Below, piece by piece: positions 19,387 through 27,910 of a stretch of 35,681 nt of DNA. How positions within the stretch are numbered: position 1 is the stretch's first letter; every line of letters starts with the position of its first letter. The stretch is from an uncultured Rhodospirillales bacterium. Its GTDB lineage: Bacteria > Pseudomonadota > Alphaproteobacteria > Acetobacterales > Acetobacteraceae. The stretch covers positions 1 to 35,681 of the forward strand of contig CAIYMY010000035.1 of NCBI GenBank assembly GCA_903927465.1, given 5' to 3'. Below the pieces are notes generated by a model. The model was not told the DNA's origin. It did no database searches and saw nothing but the letters and a program-made list of their open reading frames with translations. The translations under genes and the position numbers were made by a program.

Positions 19387-19740
19387 TCACAGCCCCGCAT
19401 CCGCGGGCACCAGCACCTGCCCCGCCTCATTCACCCGCGCTGCCACGGCTTCCAAAGCCTCCCCATAGCAGGGGCCGGAGACGCATTCGCCCGATTCGAT
19501 CTCAAACCGCGCGCCATGGGCGGAACAGAGAATGTGCTGGCGCTTGGCATCCAGAAAGCGATCCGGCACGGGGTCCAAAGGCAGGCCGATATGCGGGCAG
19601 GAATTCACATAAACCCAAACCACGCCGCCGCGACGGACAGCGAATAACCCCATGAAGGCGCCCGGCGCGGCCGGGAAGCCCTTGGACCCGCCATCGGGAA
19701 TATCCCCAAGCGCACAAAGCGCGCGTTCTGGCTTGCTCAT
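19387..19740 (-). CDS. Rieske [2Fe-2S] ferredoxin-like protein
   Basis: A 117-aa soluble protein with the two Rieske ligand boxes: C48-P-H50 in NSCPHIGLPLD and C72-S-A-H75 in LCSAHGARFE, which bind a [2Fe-2S] cluster through two Cys and two His. There is no signal peptide or membrane segment, and the length fits a NirD/biphenyl-dioxygenase-ferredoxin-type domain, so it is probably a cytoplasmic electron carrier. No oxygenase or reductase gene is nearby to name a partner. The ATG at 19740 overlaps the stop of the EVE gene by four bases, which decides the start over a longer frame reaching 19779. Confidence 0.88.
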   Translation of the reverse strand: MSKPERALCALGDIPDGGSKGFPAAPGAFMGLFAVRRGGVVWVYVNSCPHIGLPLDPVPDRFLDAKRQHILCSAHGARFEIESGECVSGPCYGEALEAVAARVNEAGQVLVPADAGL

Positions 19741-20183
19741 TTGCCGGCCCAGCCGCCCATGCGGGCAATCACCGCCCAATGCTCGGGTGCAATCGGCATC
19801 ACGGAAAGCCTGGATTGGCGGATCAGCGCTACCTCAGCCAGTGCGGGCTCGGCCTTGATGGCAGCCAGGCCCACGGGCTTTGGTATGGGCCCCACCGCGC
19901 GCATATCCACGCAAACCCAGGGTGAGCCTTCTTCCGCGGACGGGTCCGGATAGGCTTCGCGCGCGACTTCGACCACGCCCACAACCTCCTTCCCGATATT
20001 GGAATGGTAGAAGAAGGCCAGATCGCCCTTTTTCATCGCCATCAGGTTTTTCTTGGCCAAGTGATTGCGCACGCCCGTCCAGGGCTCCACGCCATTGGCC
20101 ACCTGCTGGTCCCAGGAAAAGGCATCGGGTTCGGATTTCACCAGCCAGCGGGCTATCGGCGCTGTGGTCCTGGCTGCTGGCAT
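19737..20183 (-). CDS. EVE domain-containing protein
   Basis: A 148-aa protein covering one EVE domain (PUA-like fold) with the usual landmarks: RWLVKSEPDAFSWD (12-25), WTGVRNHLAKKNLMAM (35-50), GDLAFFYHSN (53-62) and VDMRAVGPIPKPV (about 92-104). EVE proteins of the thymocyte nuclear protein 1 type are thought to bind modified bases in DNA or RNA; in bacteria they sometimes accompany restriction systems, but no such genes are present here. It is coupled by a 4-base overlap to the Rieske gene downstream and is divergent from ccmC. The ATG at 20183 leaves a nine-residue lead before the domain, which is reasonable. Confidence 0.9.
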   Translation of the reverse strand: MPAARTTAPIARWLVKSEPDAFSWDQQVANGVEPWTGVRNHLAKKNLMAMKKGDLAFFYHSNIGKEVVGVVEVAREAYPDPSAEEGSPWVCVDMRAVGPIPKPVGLAAIKAEPALAEVALIRQSRLSVMPIAPEHWAVIARMGGWAGK

Positions 20184-20393
20184 GATGAGACTGGCCCCCC
20201 TTTGGCCCCGGAGGGGCTCTTGCCAATCAGGTAACCCCAGACGCGCCGGGCTTCAATAAGCCGGGCCTGGTTTTCGTGCAGGGGGGGGGACTCCCTTGGC
20301 GAAGCACCGCCCCCCATGTGAAGCTAAAACAGAGGCATGCGGGTGATTCCACCCGCTAGAAATGTAGGTTAGTCTAACTAGGTGGACATCAGG
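20184..20393. promoter_or_regulatory. Divergent EVE / ccm intergenic region
   Basis: About 210 bases that must hold promoters for both the EVE-Rieske pair and the ccm operon. Visible structure, left to right: an imperfect hairpin at 20245-20266 (GCCGGGCTT, loop CAAT, AAGCCGGGC) followed by TTTT; a run of nine G at 20281-20289 that could pair with the six C near 20310; a perfect 7-bp hairpin at 20339-20356; and a small palindrome GTTAG-T-CTAAC at 20368-20378. AGGTGG at 20380-20385 is the likely ccmC ribosome binding site. I cannot place -35/-10 boxes with confidence. Confidence 0.45.
20339..20356 (+). repeat. Short hairpin with GATTCC tip upstream of ccmC
   Basis: Arms GCGGGTG and CACCCGC form a perfect 7-bp stem around ATTC. 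The GTGATTCCAC centre is the same as in the second hairpin of the repeat copy at 30680, so it may be a minimal or decayed member of that family. It lies 37 bases before the ccmC ATG and would be in its leader if transcription starts upstream. Confidence 0.5.
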
Positions 20394-21185
20394 ATGACAG
20401 CCAAAGCTGACAGCAGCCCGAGCGGTGCCGCCCCTGGCGCGCGTTCGCTGCACCGCTTCGCCAATCCGGGGCGCTTTTTGCGCGCCTCGGCCAAGGTACA
20501 GGTATGGCTTTGGCTGGCGGCGGTTTTGGTGCTGGGCGCGGGGCTGGTTTGGGGCCTGTTCTTGTCTCCGGCGGACTGGCAGCAGGGCCAAACCGTACGC
20601 ATCATGTATGTGCATGTGCCGATGGCTTGGCTCGCCATGGGTGGCTACACCGCGCTGGCCGTGGCTTCCATCATGTCCCTGATCTGGCGCCATCCCTTGG
20701 CTGATCTTTTCGCGCGCGAATTATCGCCGGTGGGCGCTTTGGTGACCGCGCTGTGTCTGGCAACGGGCAGCCTTTGGGGCCGGCCCATGTGGGGCACCTG
20801 GTGGGTTTGGGATGCGCGGCTCACTTCCGTTTTGGTGCTGTTTTTCCTGTGGTTGGGCCATGCCGCGCTGACGCGCGCTTTTGAAGATCAGGAACGCGGC
20901 GCGCGGGTTGGCGCCATCCTTGCCTTGGTTGGCATTGTGAATATCCCGATCGTCAAATTCAGCGTGGATTGGTGGAATACGCTGCATCAGCCGGCTTCCG
21001 TCACGCGGCTTGATGCGCCGGGGATGCATGTGGATATCCTTTATCCATTATTGACCTGCGCGCTTGGCTTTTCGCTGCTGTTTGGCGCGGTGGTGCTGGC
21101 GCGCACGCGGGCCGCCGTGATGGAACGACGCATCCGCGCCCTGCAATTAGCCCGCGCGCGGCGAGAGGAGGCAGCAGGCGCATGA
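20394..21185 (+). CDS. ccmC: Heme exporter / heme-handling protein CcmC
   Basis: CcmC is the inner-membrane protein that loads heme onto CcmE in system I cytochrome c maturation. The 263-aa product has six hydrophobic segments after a longer than usual hydrophilic N-terminus (about 35 residues). The periplasmic tryptophan-rich WWD loop is clear at MWGTWWVWDARLTS (132-145), and the two conserved heme-ligand histidines are H74 (in MYVHVPMAW) and H198 (in WWNTLHQP). The ATG at 20394 is preferred over the GTG at 20382 because AGGTGG (20380-20385) stands at proper distance and overlaps that GTG. It opens the operon, overlapping ccmD by four bases. Confidence 0.95.
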   Translation: MTAKADSSPSGAAPGARSLHRFANPGRFLRASAKVQVWLWLAAVLVLGAGLVWGLFLSPADWQQGQTVRIMYVHVPMAWLAMGGYTALAVASIMSLIWRHPLADLFARELSPVGALVTALCLATGSLWGRPMWGTWWVWDARLTSVLVLFFLWLGHAALTRAFEDQERGARVGAILALVGIVNIPIVKFSVDWWNTLHQPASVTRLDAPGMHVDILYPLLTCALGFSLLFGAVVLARTRAAVMERRIRALQLARARREEAAGA

Positions 21186-21322
21186 CCCACACATTCTTCA
21201 TCACCGCTTCCTACGCGCTGGTGGCGCTCGGCTTTGGCGCTTTGGTGCTGGATGCAGCGCGCCGGCACGCTGCCGCCAAGCGGCTGCTGGCAGAACTTGA
21301 CCCGCGCGGGGATCGGCCATGA
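21182..21322 (+). CDS. ccmD: Heme exporter protein CcmD
   Basis: A 46-aa protein from the ATG at 21182 to the TGA ending at 21322. It has one membrane helix (FFITASYALVALGFGALVL, about 5-23) followed by a basic, helical tail (DAARRHAAAKRLLAELDPRG). This size, topology and position between ccmC and ccmE are diagnostic of CcmD, which stabilises the CcmC-CcmE complex and helps release holo-CcmE. It overlaps ccmC by four bases (ATGA) and ccmE by four bases. Sequence conservation of CcmD is low, so the call rests on context and topology. Confidence 0.92.
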   Translation: MTHTFFITASYALVALGFGALVLDAARRHAAAKRLLAELDPRGDRP

Positions 21323-21819
21323 CCCGCAAGAAGCGCCGGCTTTACATTCTGCTGCTCTGCGGGCTTGGGCTTGGCAGTGCCACCGCGCTGACGTTGACCG
21401 CGTTTCAGGACAATCTGGTGTTTTTCCGCTCCCCTTCCGACATCATGCGCGAAGCGCCGGCACCCAACCGCGCCTTTCGCCTGGGCGGGCTCGTGGAAGC
21501 GGGCAGCCTGGAACGCGCGACGAACGCGGATGGCAAGCCCACCGCCAATTTCCGCGTGACCGATGGCGCGCATGTCATTCGCGTTTCATATGCCGGGGTG
21601 CTGCCGGATTTGTTCCGCGAAGGTCAGGGCGTGGTGACACTTGGCATGATGCTGCCCGATGGGTCTTTCCGCGCGAGTGAAGTGCTGGCGCGGCATGATG
21701 AAACCTATATGCCACCGGAAGTGGCCGATGCGCTGAAGCGCGCCGGCCATTGGAACCCGGCGCAAGGCGCGGCCCCACCACCGGCGGAATGGAATACCGC
21801 ACCAAGGAGAGGCGGATGA
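21319..21819 (+). CDS. ccmE: Periplasmic heme chaperone CcmE
   Basis: CcmE carries heme covalently from CcmC to CcmF in the periplasm. The 166-aa product has a signal anchor (RLYILLLCGLGLGSATALTL, about 7-26), the OB-fold domain (FRLGGLVEAGSL, about 53-64; FRVTDGAHVIRVSYAGVLPDLFREGQ, about 78-103) and the heme-attachment motif LARHDETYMPPEV, with H126 as the covalent ligand and Y130 as the axial one. The C-terminal tail is Ala/Pro-rich. Start and stop overlap ccmD and ccmF by four bases each. Confidence 0.97.
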   Translation: MTRKKRRLYILLLCGLGLGSATALTLTAFQDNLVFFRSPSDIMREAPAPNRAFRLGGLVEAGSLERATNADGKPTANFRVTDGAHVIRVSYAGVLPDLFREGQGVVTLGMMLPDGSFRASEVLARHDETYMPPEVADALKRAGHWNPAQGAAPPPAEWNTAPRRGG

Positions 21820-23774
21820 TTGGGGAAATCGGGCATTTTGCGCTGGCACTTGGCTGCATTCTGGCTTTGGTGCAGGCGATCTTGCCGCTGATTGGCGCAC
21901 ATCGGGCCGATGCGCGGTTGATGGCGCTGGCGTCTCCGCTTGCGGGCGCGCAGTTGATCGCGATTGCGTCGGCGTTTGGCGCGCTGCTTTGGGCCTTTGC
22001 GGTGAATGACACCACGGTTTCCAACGTGGTGCTGAACAGCCATTCACAGAAGCCACTGCTTTATAAGTTCTCCGGCGCCTGGGGCAATCATGAAGGGTCC
22101 ATGGTGCTTTGGGTGTTGATCCTGGCGCTTTGCGGTGGCGCGGTCGCTGGTTTCGGGCGGGATTTGCCGAGCGCCCTGCAAGCACGCGTGATCGGTATTC
22201 TGGGGCTGATCGCGGTTGGGTTTCTGGGCTTTATCATTTTCACCTCCAACCCTTTTGAGCGGGTCTGGCCGCCGCCCATGGATGGGCAGGGGCTGAACCC
22301 AATCCTGCAAGACCCTGGCTTGGCCTTTCATCCGCCCATGCTCTACCTGGGCTATGTTGGCTATGCGGTGACTTTTGCCTTTGCTGTCGCGGCGCTGCTG
22401 GAAGGGCGTGTGGATGCCGCCTGGGGGCGTTGGGTGCGGCCCTGGTCGCTCGCGGCCTGGTCCTTTCTCACGCTTGGCATCGCGCTTGGGTCCTGGTGGG
22501 CTTATTACGAACTTGGCTGGGGCGGCTATTGGTTCTGGGACCCGGTGGAAAATGCCTCGCTTCTGCCATGGCTGATTGGCACGGCGCTGCTTCATTCAGC
22601 GATTGTTGTGGAAAAGCGCGAAAGCCTGAAAATCTGGACCGTGCTGCTGGCGATTTTGGCCTTTGGCATGTCGCTGCTGGGCACCTTCCTGGTGCGTTCG
22701 GGCGTTTTGAATTCCGTGCATGCCTTTGCCAATGATCCGGCGCGGGGTGTGTTCATCCTGGCGCTGTTGATGGCCTATGTGGCGGGGGCTTTGGCGTTGT
22801 TCGCCTGGCGCGCGCCCAAGCTGGGGGGCACGGGGATCTTCGCGCCAATCTCGCGCGAAGGCGGGCTGGTGCTGAATAATCTGCTGCTCTGTTCCATTGC
22901 GGCGGTGGTGCTGGTGGGCACGCTTTGGCCGATGTTTGCCGATATCATGTTCGGCGCGAAAATCTCGGTGGGGGCGCCCTTCTTCAATGCGGCCACGGCA
23001 CCGCTGGCGATTCCTTTGGTGGCGGCCATGGCAGTGGGGCCGCTGCTGGCCTGGAAGCGCGCCGATCTGGCGGGTGCCTTGCAGCGCTTGTGGTGGGTGG
23101 GCGCGCTGGCGGTGGCTTCGGCTTTCCTCACGCTGCTGGTTGCGGGCTATCATGTTTTGCCGGCCTTGGGCTTTGCCGCAGCCGCCTGGCTGATTGGCGG
23201 CGCTACGGCGGATCTTCTCGACCGCATCGCTGCCTTCCGCCGGCCCTCCCAAGCCTGGAATCGTGCCCGAGGCCTGCCGCGTGCCGCTTGGGGTAGCGCG
23301 ATTGCCCATGCCGGCATGGGCGTGACCTTTGCGGGGCTGGCGGGCATGGGCCTCGCCACCGATACTCTTGTGGCGCTGAAGCCTGGTGAGGCAACGCAGC
23401 TCGCGGGTTATGAATGGCGGCTGGAACGCATTCGTGATGTGCAGGGGCCGAATTGGTCTGCGCGCCGCGCAACAGTGACAGTGCTGGATGGCGGCCGCGT
23501 GGTGACGGTGCTGGAGCCTGAAAAGCGCTTCTTCCCAGTTGGGCGCATGAACACCACCGAAGCGGCCATCCATACCAACGCGCTGCGTGATCTTTACGCG
23601 GTGCTGGGTGATGAGCGTGATGGCGGTGGGGTTTTGCGCCTGCATCACAATCCCCTCGCCCCTTGGATCTGGTTTGGCGCGGTGATCATGGCGCTCGGCG
23701 GTGGGCTTTCGCTGTCTGATCGGCGCATTCGGGTTTCAGCACCTTCCCGCAAGGCGGCAGCCGCAACAGCATGA
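21816..23774 (+). CDS. ccmF: Cytochrome c heme lyase subunit CcmF
   Basis: CcmF takes heme from CcmE and, with CcmH/CcmI, attaches it to CxxCH of apocytochromes. The 652-aa polytopic protein begins MIGEIGHFALALG, as usual. It has ILQDPGLAFHPPMLYLGYVG, with a conserved His, and a WWD-type loop GWGGYWFWDPVENASLLPW, where residue 238 is Tyr instead of the more usual Trp. HNPLAPWIWFGAVIMALGG near the C-terminus carries another conserved His. AAGGAGA at 21803-21809 supports the ATG at 21816; the frame runs further upstream to 21750 but that is shadow of ccmE. It overlaps both neighbours by four bases. Confidence 0.97.
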   Translation: MIGEIGHFALALGCILALVQAILPLIGAHRADARLMALASPLAGAQLIAIASAFGALLWAFAVNDTTVSNVVLNSHSQKPLLYKFSGAWGNHEGSMVLWVLILALCGGAVAGFGRDLPSALQARVIGILGLIAVGFLGFIIFTSNPFERVWPPPMDGQGLNPILQDPGLAFHPPMLYLGYVGYAVTFAFAVAALLEGRVDAAWGRWVRPWSLAAWSFLTLGIALGSWWAYYELGWGGYWFWDPVENASLLPWLIGTALLHSAIVVEKRESLKIWTVLLAILAFGMSLLGTFLVRSGVLNSVHAFANDPARGVFILALLMAYVAGALALFAWRAPKLGGTGIFAPISREGGLVLNNLLLCSIAAVVLVGTLWPMFADIMFGAKISVGAPFFNAATAPLAIPLVAAMAVGPLLAWKRADLAGALQRLWWVGALAVASAFLTLLVAGYHVLPALGFAAAAWLIGGATADLLDRIAAFRRPSQAWNRARGLPRAAWGSAIAHAGMGVTFAGLAGMGLATDTLVALKPGEATQLAGYEWRLERIRDVQGPNWSARRATVTVLDGGRVVTVLEPEKRFFPVGRMNTTEAAIHTNALRDLYAVLGDERDGGGVLRLHHNPLAPWIWFGAVIMALGGGLSLSDRRIRVSAPSRKAAAATA

Positions 23775-24352
23775 GTGATAACGCGCCACCAAAGCGCCCA
23801 CGGCGCTGGATGCTCTATGCGCCGCTGGGGCTGGCGGCAGCGGCGGGCGCTGGTTTCTACGCCATGCTGCAGGGCCTGCAGGATGGCAGCTATGACCCGC
23901 GCGGCGTGCCTTCCGTACTGCTTGGCAAGCCAGCGCCTGAATTCAGCCTGCCGGCGCTGGAAAGCGTTGCACTGCCCGCCCTGGCAGCTGAGGATTTACG
24001 CGGGCCTTTGCCCGGGCCGGTTTTGGTGAATTTCTGGGCGTCCTGGTGCGCGCCCTGCATCATTGAACACCCGCAATTGATGCGTCTTTCGCGCGAAGGG
24101 GTCGCGGTTTACGGCATTAATTACAAGGATCGCATCCCGGAAGCTGGCGCCTTCCTGCAACGCCATGGCAATCCCTATCGCCGGCTCGGGCGCGATGAAC
24201 CCGGGCGCACCGCCATTGATTGGGGCGTCTATGGCGTGCCGGAGACTTATTTGCTGGATCGCCAAGGCATGATCCGCTGGCGCTGGGCCGGCCCCATCAC
24301 CGCCGATACGCTGGAAAATGAACTGCGCCCCCTTTTGCGGAGATATGCGTGA
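23771..24352 (+). CDS. ccmG: Thiol:disulfide interchange protein CcmG / DsbE
   Basis: A 193-aa membrane-anchored thioredoxin-fold protein that keeps apocytochrome CxxCH cysteines (or CcmH) reduced in the periplasm. It has an N-terminal anchor (YAPLGLAAAAGAGFYAML, about 16-33), then GKPAPEFSLPAL (52-63), the active site WASWCAPC with C93 and C96, and the CcmG-type GINYKDR (about 114-120) and VYGVPETYLLDRQG (about 152-165, with the cis-Pro). Overlaps ccmF (ATGA) and ccmH (GTGA). Confidence 0.97.
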   Translation: MSDNAPPKRPRRWMLYAPLGLAAAAGAGFYAMLQGLQDGSYDPRGVPSVLLGKPAPEFSLPALESVALPALAAEDLRGPLPGPVLVNFWASWCAPCIIEHPQLMRLSREGVAVYGINYKDRIPEAGAFLQRHGNPYRRLGRDEPGRTAIDWGVYGVPETYLLDRQGMIRWRWAGPITADTLENELRPLLRRYA

Positions 24353-24801
24353 CGCGCTGGATCTTCTTATGCCTGCTTCTGGCGCTGCCCGCCTGGGGCG
24401 CGGTGGGCGATCCGAATGAAAGGCTGGCCGACCCCGCCAAGGAAGCGCTGGCGCGGGACATCGGGCGCGAATTGCGCTGCCTGGTCTGCCAAAACCAATC
24501 CATCGAAGACAGCGATGCGCAATTGGCGCGTGACCTGCGCCGCCTAGTGCGGGAACGCGTCGCGGCTGGAGAGGATCAGACCGCCGTCATCCGCTTTGTG
24601 CATGAGCGTTACGGCGATTTCGTGCTGCTGCGCCCGCCAGTCACGGCGGCGACCATGCTGCTTTGGGCGACGCCCGTCTTGGCCTTGGGCGGCGGCATTG
24701 CCGTCATCATGTTCCGCCGCCGCCGCGCCATGGCCGAAGCGGCAGCCCTTTCGCCCGACGAAGCCAAGCGTCTGGCCGAACTTGATCGCGGGGCGGCATG
24801 A
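24349..24801 (+). CDS. ccmH: Cytochrome c maturation protein CcmH (thioreductase)
   Basis: A 150-aa membrane protein with a signal peptide (WIFLCLLLALPAWGAVG, 4-20), the redox motif LRCLVCQNQSIEDS with C44 and C47, and a C-terminal membrane helix (AATMLLWATPVLALGGGIAVIMF). CcmH handles the thiols of the apocytochrome heme-binding motif and works with CcmG, CcmF and CcmI. The start is a GTG at 24349 overlapping the ccmG stop as GTGA; no ATG is suitably placed. This is the short form, with the TPR part supplied by the separate ccmI gene next door. Confidence 0.95.
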   Translation: MTRWIFLCLLLALPAWGAVGDPNERLADPAKEALARDIGRELRCLVCQNQSIEDSDAQLARDLRRLVRERVAAGEDQTAVIRFVHERYGDFVLLRPPVTAATMLLWATPVLALGGGIAVIMFRRRRAMAEAAALSPDEAKRLAELDRGAA

Positions 24802-25589
24802 TCTGGATTGCATTATTGCTACTGGCTTTGGCCACGATGGTGCCGCTGGTGGCCATGCTGTTCCGCCCCGTGGTGACGCGGGGCAGGCGAGAGGCTGATT
24901 TGGCGCTCTATCGCGCGCAATTGGCGGAGCTTGACCGTGAAGCCGCGGCTGGCCGGTTGGAAGGCGATGCGCTCCGCGCCGCGCAGGTGGAAGTGCAGCG
25001 GCGGCTATTGCAGGCGCCGGCGGAAGCCGCCCCGTCAGTGCGTGGCCGCGCGCTTGGTTTCCTGCCGCTGGTCTTCTTGATTCCTGCGGCTGGGCTTGGG
25101 CTATATTTGGTGCAAGGCACGCCGGACATGCCTTCCGCCCCGCATCGCGAAAGGGCGGAACTTGCCGCGCGGGATGATGAGATATTGAATCGCCTCCGCG
25201 AAAGATTGGCCGGGCTTGACCCCATGAGCGATGCAGCGCGGCAGGGTTTTGTGATGCTGGGCAATGCGGAACGCGGCCGCGGCAACGCCGATGCGGCGGC
25301 TGAGGCCTGGCGCCGTGCCCTGGCATCCCGCTTTGATGTGGAATTGGCGGCTGATCTGGTGGAAATGGAAATCGGCCGCGGTGAATTTATTGCGGCCGGC
25401 CCCATCTTACTACGCGCCCTGACCGAGGCACCGCAGGAGCCCAAGCTGCGCTTTCTGCTGGGCGTGGTGGAGGCTGAGGCGGGCCACCCTGAACGTGCGC
25501 GCGCGACCTGGCGTGCGCTTTTGGCCGATAGCCCGCTGGATGCGCCCTGGCGCGCCTTGGTGGAGCGGCGCTTGGGGGCTTTGCCTTAG
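24798..25589 (+). CDS. ccmI: Cytochrome c biogenesis protein CcmI (CycH), TPR-containing
   Basis: A 263-aa protein with two membrane segments (IWIALLLLALATMVPLVAMLF, 2-22, and LGFLPLVFLIPAAGLGLYLV, about 85-104) separated by a basic, helical cytoplasmic loop (AELDREAAAGRLEGDALRAAQ, of the leucine-zipper-like kind seen in CcmI). A periplasmic TPR-like region (about 130-260) would hold the apocytochrome C-terminus for the CcmFH ligase. It is last in the operon, overlapping ccmH by four bases, and is followed two bases after its stop by a repeat hairpin that may end transcription. Confidence 0.9.
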   Translation: MIWIALLLLALATMVPLVAMLFRPVVTRGRREADLALYRAQLAELDREAAAGRLEGDALRAAQVEVQRRLLQAPAEAAPSVRGRALGFLPLVFLIPAAGLGLYLVQGTPDMPSAPHRERAELAARDDEILNRLRERLAGLDPMSDAARQGFVMLGNAERGRGNADAAAEAWRRALASRFDVELAADLVEMEIGRGEFIAAGPILLRALTEAPQEPKLRFLLGVVEAEAGHPERARATWRALLADSPLDAPWRALVERRLGALP

Positions 25590-25590
25590 C

Positions 25591-25627
25591 GCATTTTCCG
25601 AGCCGCCAAGTGAAATCACTTGGCTTG
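25591..25627 (+). repeat. Palindromic repeat, second-hairpin-only copy
   Basis: GCATTTTCCGAGCC leads into a perfect stem GCCAAGTGA against TCACTTGGC (25605-25624) with two bases between. Left flank and stem match the copies at 30731 and 35496, but the outer right arm is lost (GACAGGC in place of GAAAATGC), and the first hairpin is absent. It lies between the convergent ends of ccmI and parC, where it could terminate transcripts from both sides. Confidence 0.8.
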
Positions 25628-25678
25628 ACAGGCAAAAAATGGTGCAGGCCTCATTTGATCAGAGGTTCCCTGGCTTTT

Positions 25679-27910
25679 TTATTCAAAGCGGTTGGATCTC
25701 GGGAACCCATTGGGCGGCGCCTTGCCCGCGCCGGCGCGACTGCCAACCCAGGCGCGCAAATCCGTCTCAACCCGCGTTCTTTCGCCAAGCGCCCAGGAAA
25801 GCCCTTCCTTGCGCGTAAACACCTTCACATCCGCAAGCCCGCCATCGCGATAGCTTTGCAATTGCACGCCTCGCCCACGCGTCATCTCGGGCACCTGGTC
25901 AATCGGGAAAATCAGCAATTTGCGGTTCTCGCCAATCACCGCGATGGAATCGCCCTCAGCCGGGGCGCAGACCGCCGCTTCCGCCGGCGGGTCCACATTC
26001 AAGACCTGCTTGCCGGTGCGCTTTTCCGCGAGCAAATCCTCACCCTTCACCAAAAAGCCTTTGCCATCGGATGCCGCAACCAGATAGCGCAGACCTTCGC
26101 GGTGCACGAACATCGTGACCACCGCATCCTCATTGGTCAGATCCAGCAGCAGGCGTACCGGCTGGCCATCACCACGCCCGCGCGGAATGGCATCGGCCTT
26201 CAGCGTGAAGGCCTTGCCATTGGTCGAAAACAGCACCAGCCGATCCGTGGTCTCCGCATGCAGTGCGATGAACAGGCTGTCGCCTTCCTTGAAGCGCAAT
26301 TCGCCATCCAAGGACACATGGCCCTTTTGCGCCCTGATCCAGCCTTTCTCCGACAGGATCACGGTAATGGGTTCACGTTCCACAAAGGCCGCTTCATCCA
26401 CCACCACATCTGGCAAGACCGCGCCGGTGGCCGTGCGCCGCGCGCCCAGCGCGCCATCGCCGAAGCGCGCACGCATAGTTTCAATTTCTTCGGCAATCGT
26501 TCCCCAGCGCGCCGCTTCGGATTTCATGAGCCCTTGCAGCTTTTTCTGTTCCGCGCTGAGCTTCTTATGGTCCTTGCGGATTTCCATTTCTTCAAGGCGC
26601 CTGAGCGCACGTAGCCGCATGTTCAGGATGGCTTCCGCCTGAGTATCGTTCAGGCCAAAGCGTTCCATCAGCCGGGGCTTTGGTTCATCTTCTTCCCGGA
26701 TAATACGGATCACCTCATCCAAATTAAGATAGGCGATCAGATAGCCATCAAGAATCTCAAGCCGCCGCGCAATCGCGCCCAGCCGGTGATTGGTGCGCCG
26801 CTGCAACACCTCATGCCGATGATCCAGCCAGGCGCGTAGCACTTCCTTCAGGCTCATGACGCGCGGTGTGCGATTGGCATCCAGCACATTCATGTTCAGC
26901 GGAAAGCGTGATTCCAACGGCGTGGCGCGGAATAGCGTTTCCATCAGCACCGCCGGTTCCACATTGCGCGATTTGGGTTCCAGTACCACCCGCACCTGTT
27001 CAGTGCTCTCGTCGCGCAAATCCGCCAATAGCGGCAGCTTCTTTTCTTCCAAAAGCTGCGCAATCTGTTCGATCAGCCGCGCCTTCTGCACCTGATAAGG
27101 GATTTCGGTGATAATGATCACCCAGCTTCCGGCCTTACTCTTTTCCACTTCCCATTTCGCGCGCACGCGAAACCCGCCACGGCCGGTTTCATAGGCTTCA
27201 CGCATGGCTTCCGGGCTTTCCACCAGAATGCCGCCGGTCGGGAAATCCGGCCCCTTGATGTGCCGCAGCAGCTGATCCGTGCCGATATCCGGGTTGCGCA
27301 CCAATTCCAGCGCAGCCGCACAAAGCTCCCCGGCATTATGCGGCGGGATGGAGGTTGCCATGCCCACCGCAATCCCCGCCGCGCCATTGGCCAGCAGATG
27401 CGGAAAGGCCGCCGGCAGCACGATGGGTTCGTGTTCCTCGCCATCATAAGTGGCGCGGAAATCAACCGCGTCTTCCTCAATCCCTTCCAGCAGGGCTTGC
27501 GCCACTTCCGTCAGCCGCGCTTCGGTGTAACGCATGGCGGCAGCGTTATCGCCATCAATATTGCCGAAATTGCCCTGGCCTTCGACCAGCGGATACCGCG
27601 CCGCGAAATCCTGCGCGAGCCGCACCATGGCCTCATAAATCGCGGCATCGCCATGGGGGTGATATTTACCCATGACATCGCCGACAATACGCGCGCATTT
27701 CTTGAAGCCTGCATCGGGGTCCAGCCGTAATTGCCGCATCGCCCAAAGCAGGCGGCGATGCACGGGCTTCAACCCATCGCGCACATCAGGCAGTGACCGC
27801 GCGGTAATCGTGGAAAGCGCATAGGCCAGATAGCGTTCGGACAACGCATCCGCGAGCCGCGTTTCACGCTCCGCCCCGTTGGGCGTCAGGGCTTTGACAT
27901 CATCGGGCAT
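25679..27910 (-). CDS. parC: DNA topoisomerase IV subunit A
   Basis: ParC is the DNA-cutting subunit of topoisomerase IV, which unlinks daughter chromosomes. The 743-aa product has [19 protein letters not shown] (40-58), the helix [15 protein letters not shown] (81-95) and the catalytic tyrosine Y128 in [10 protein letters not shown]. The coiled-coil gate (about 390-480) and a short beta-propeller (about 500-710, with [17 protein letters not shown]) follow; there is no GyrA box QRRGGKG, which favours ParC over GyrA. The position equal to E. coli ParC Ser80 is A89 here; the Glu84 equivalent is E93. An AGGA about ten bases before the ATG fits the start. Confidence 0.95.
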   Translation of the reverse strand: MPDDVKALTPNGAERETRLADALSERYLAYALSTITARSLPDVRDGLKPVHRRLLWAMRQLRLDPDAGFKKCARIVGDVMGKYHPHGDAAIYEAMVRLAQDFAARYPLVEGQGNFGNIDGDNAAAMRYTEARLTEVAQALLEGIEEDAVDFRATYDGEEHEPIVLPAAFPHLLANGAAGIAVGMATSIPPHNAGELCAAALELVRNPDIGTDQLLRHIKGPDFPTGGILVESPEAMREAYETGRGGFRVRAKWEVEKSKAGSWVIIITEIPYQVQKARLIEQIAQLLEEKKLPLLADLRDESTEQVRVVLEPKSRNVEPAVLMETLFRATPLESRFPLNMNVLDANRTPRVMSLKEVLRAWLDHRHEVLQRRTNHRLGAIARRLEILDGYLIAYLNLDEVIRIIREEDEPKPRLMERFGLNDTQAEAILNMRLRALRRLEEMEIRKDHKKLSAEQKKLQGLMKSEAARWGTIAEEIETMRARFGDGALGARRTATGAVLPDVVVDEAAFVEREPITVILSEKGWIRAQKGHVSLDGELRFKEGDSLFIALHAETTDRLVLFSTNGKAFTLKADAIPRGRGDGQPVRLLLDLTNEDAVVTMFVHREGLRYLVAASDGKGFLVKGEDLLAEKRTGKQVLNVDPPAEAAVCAPAEGDSIAVIGENRKLLIFPIDQVPEMTRGRGVQLQSYRDGGLADVKVFTRKEGLSWALGERTRVETDLRAWVGSRAGAGKAPPNGFPRSNRFE

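Noticed and set aside
20382-20393. GTG start for ccmC at 20382
   Set aside because: The GTG lies within AGGTGG, the likely ribosome binding site for the ATG at 20394.
25610-26614. Plus-strand frame of 334 codons antisense to parC
   Set aside because: Shadow of parC; its first codons are repeat-derived sequence.
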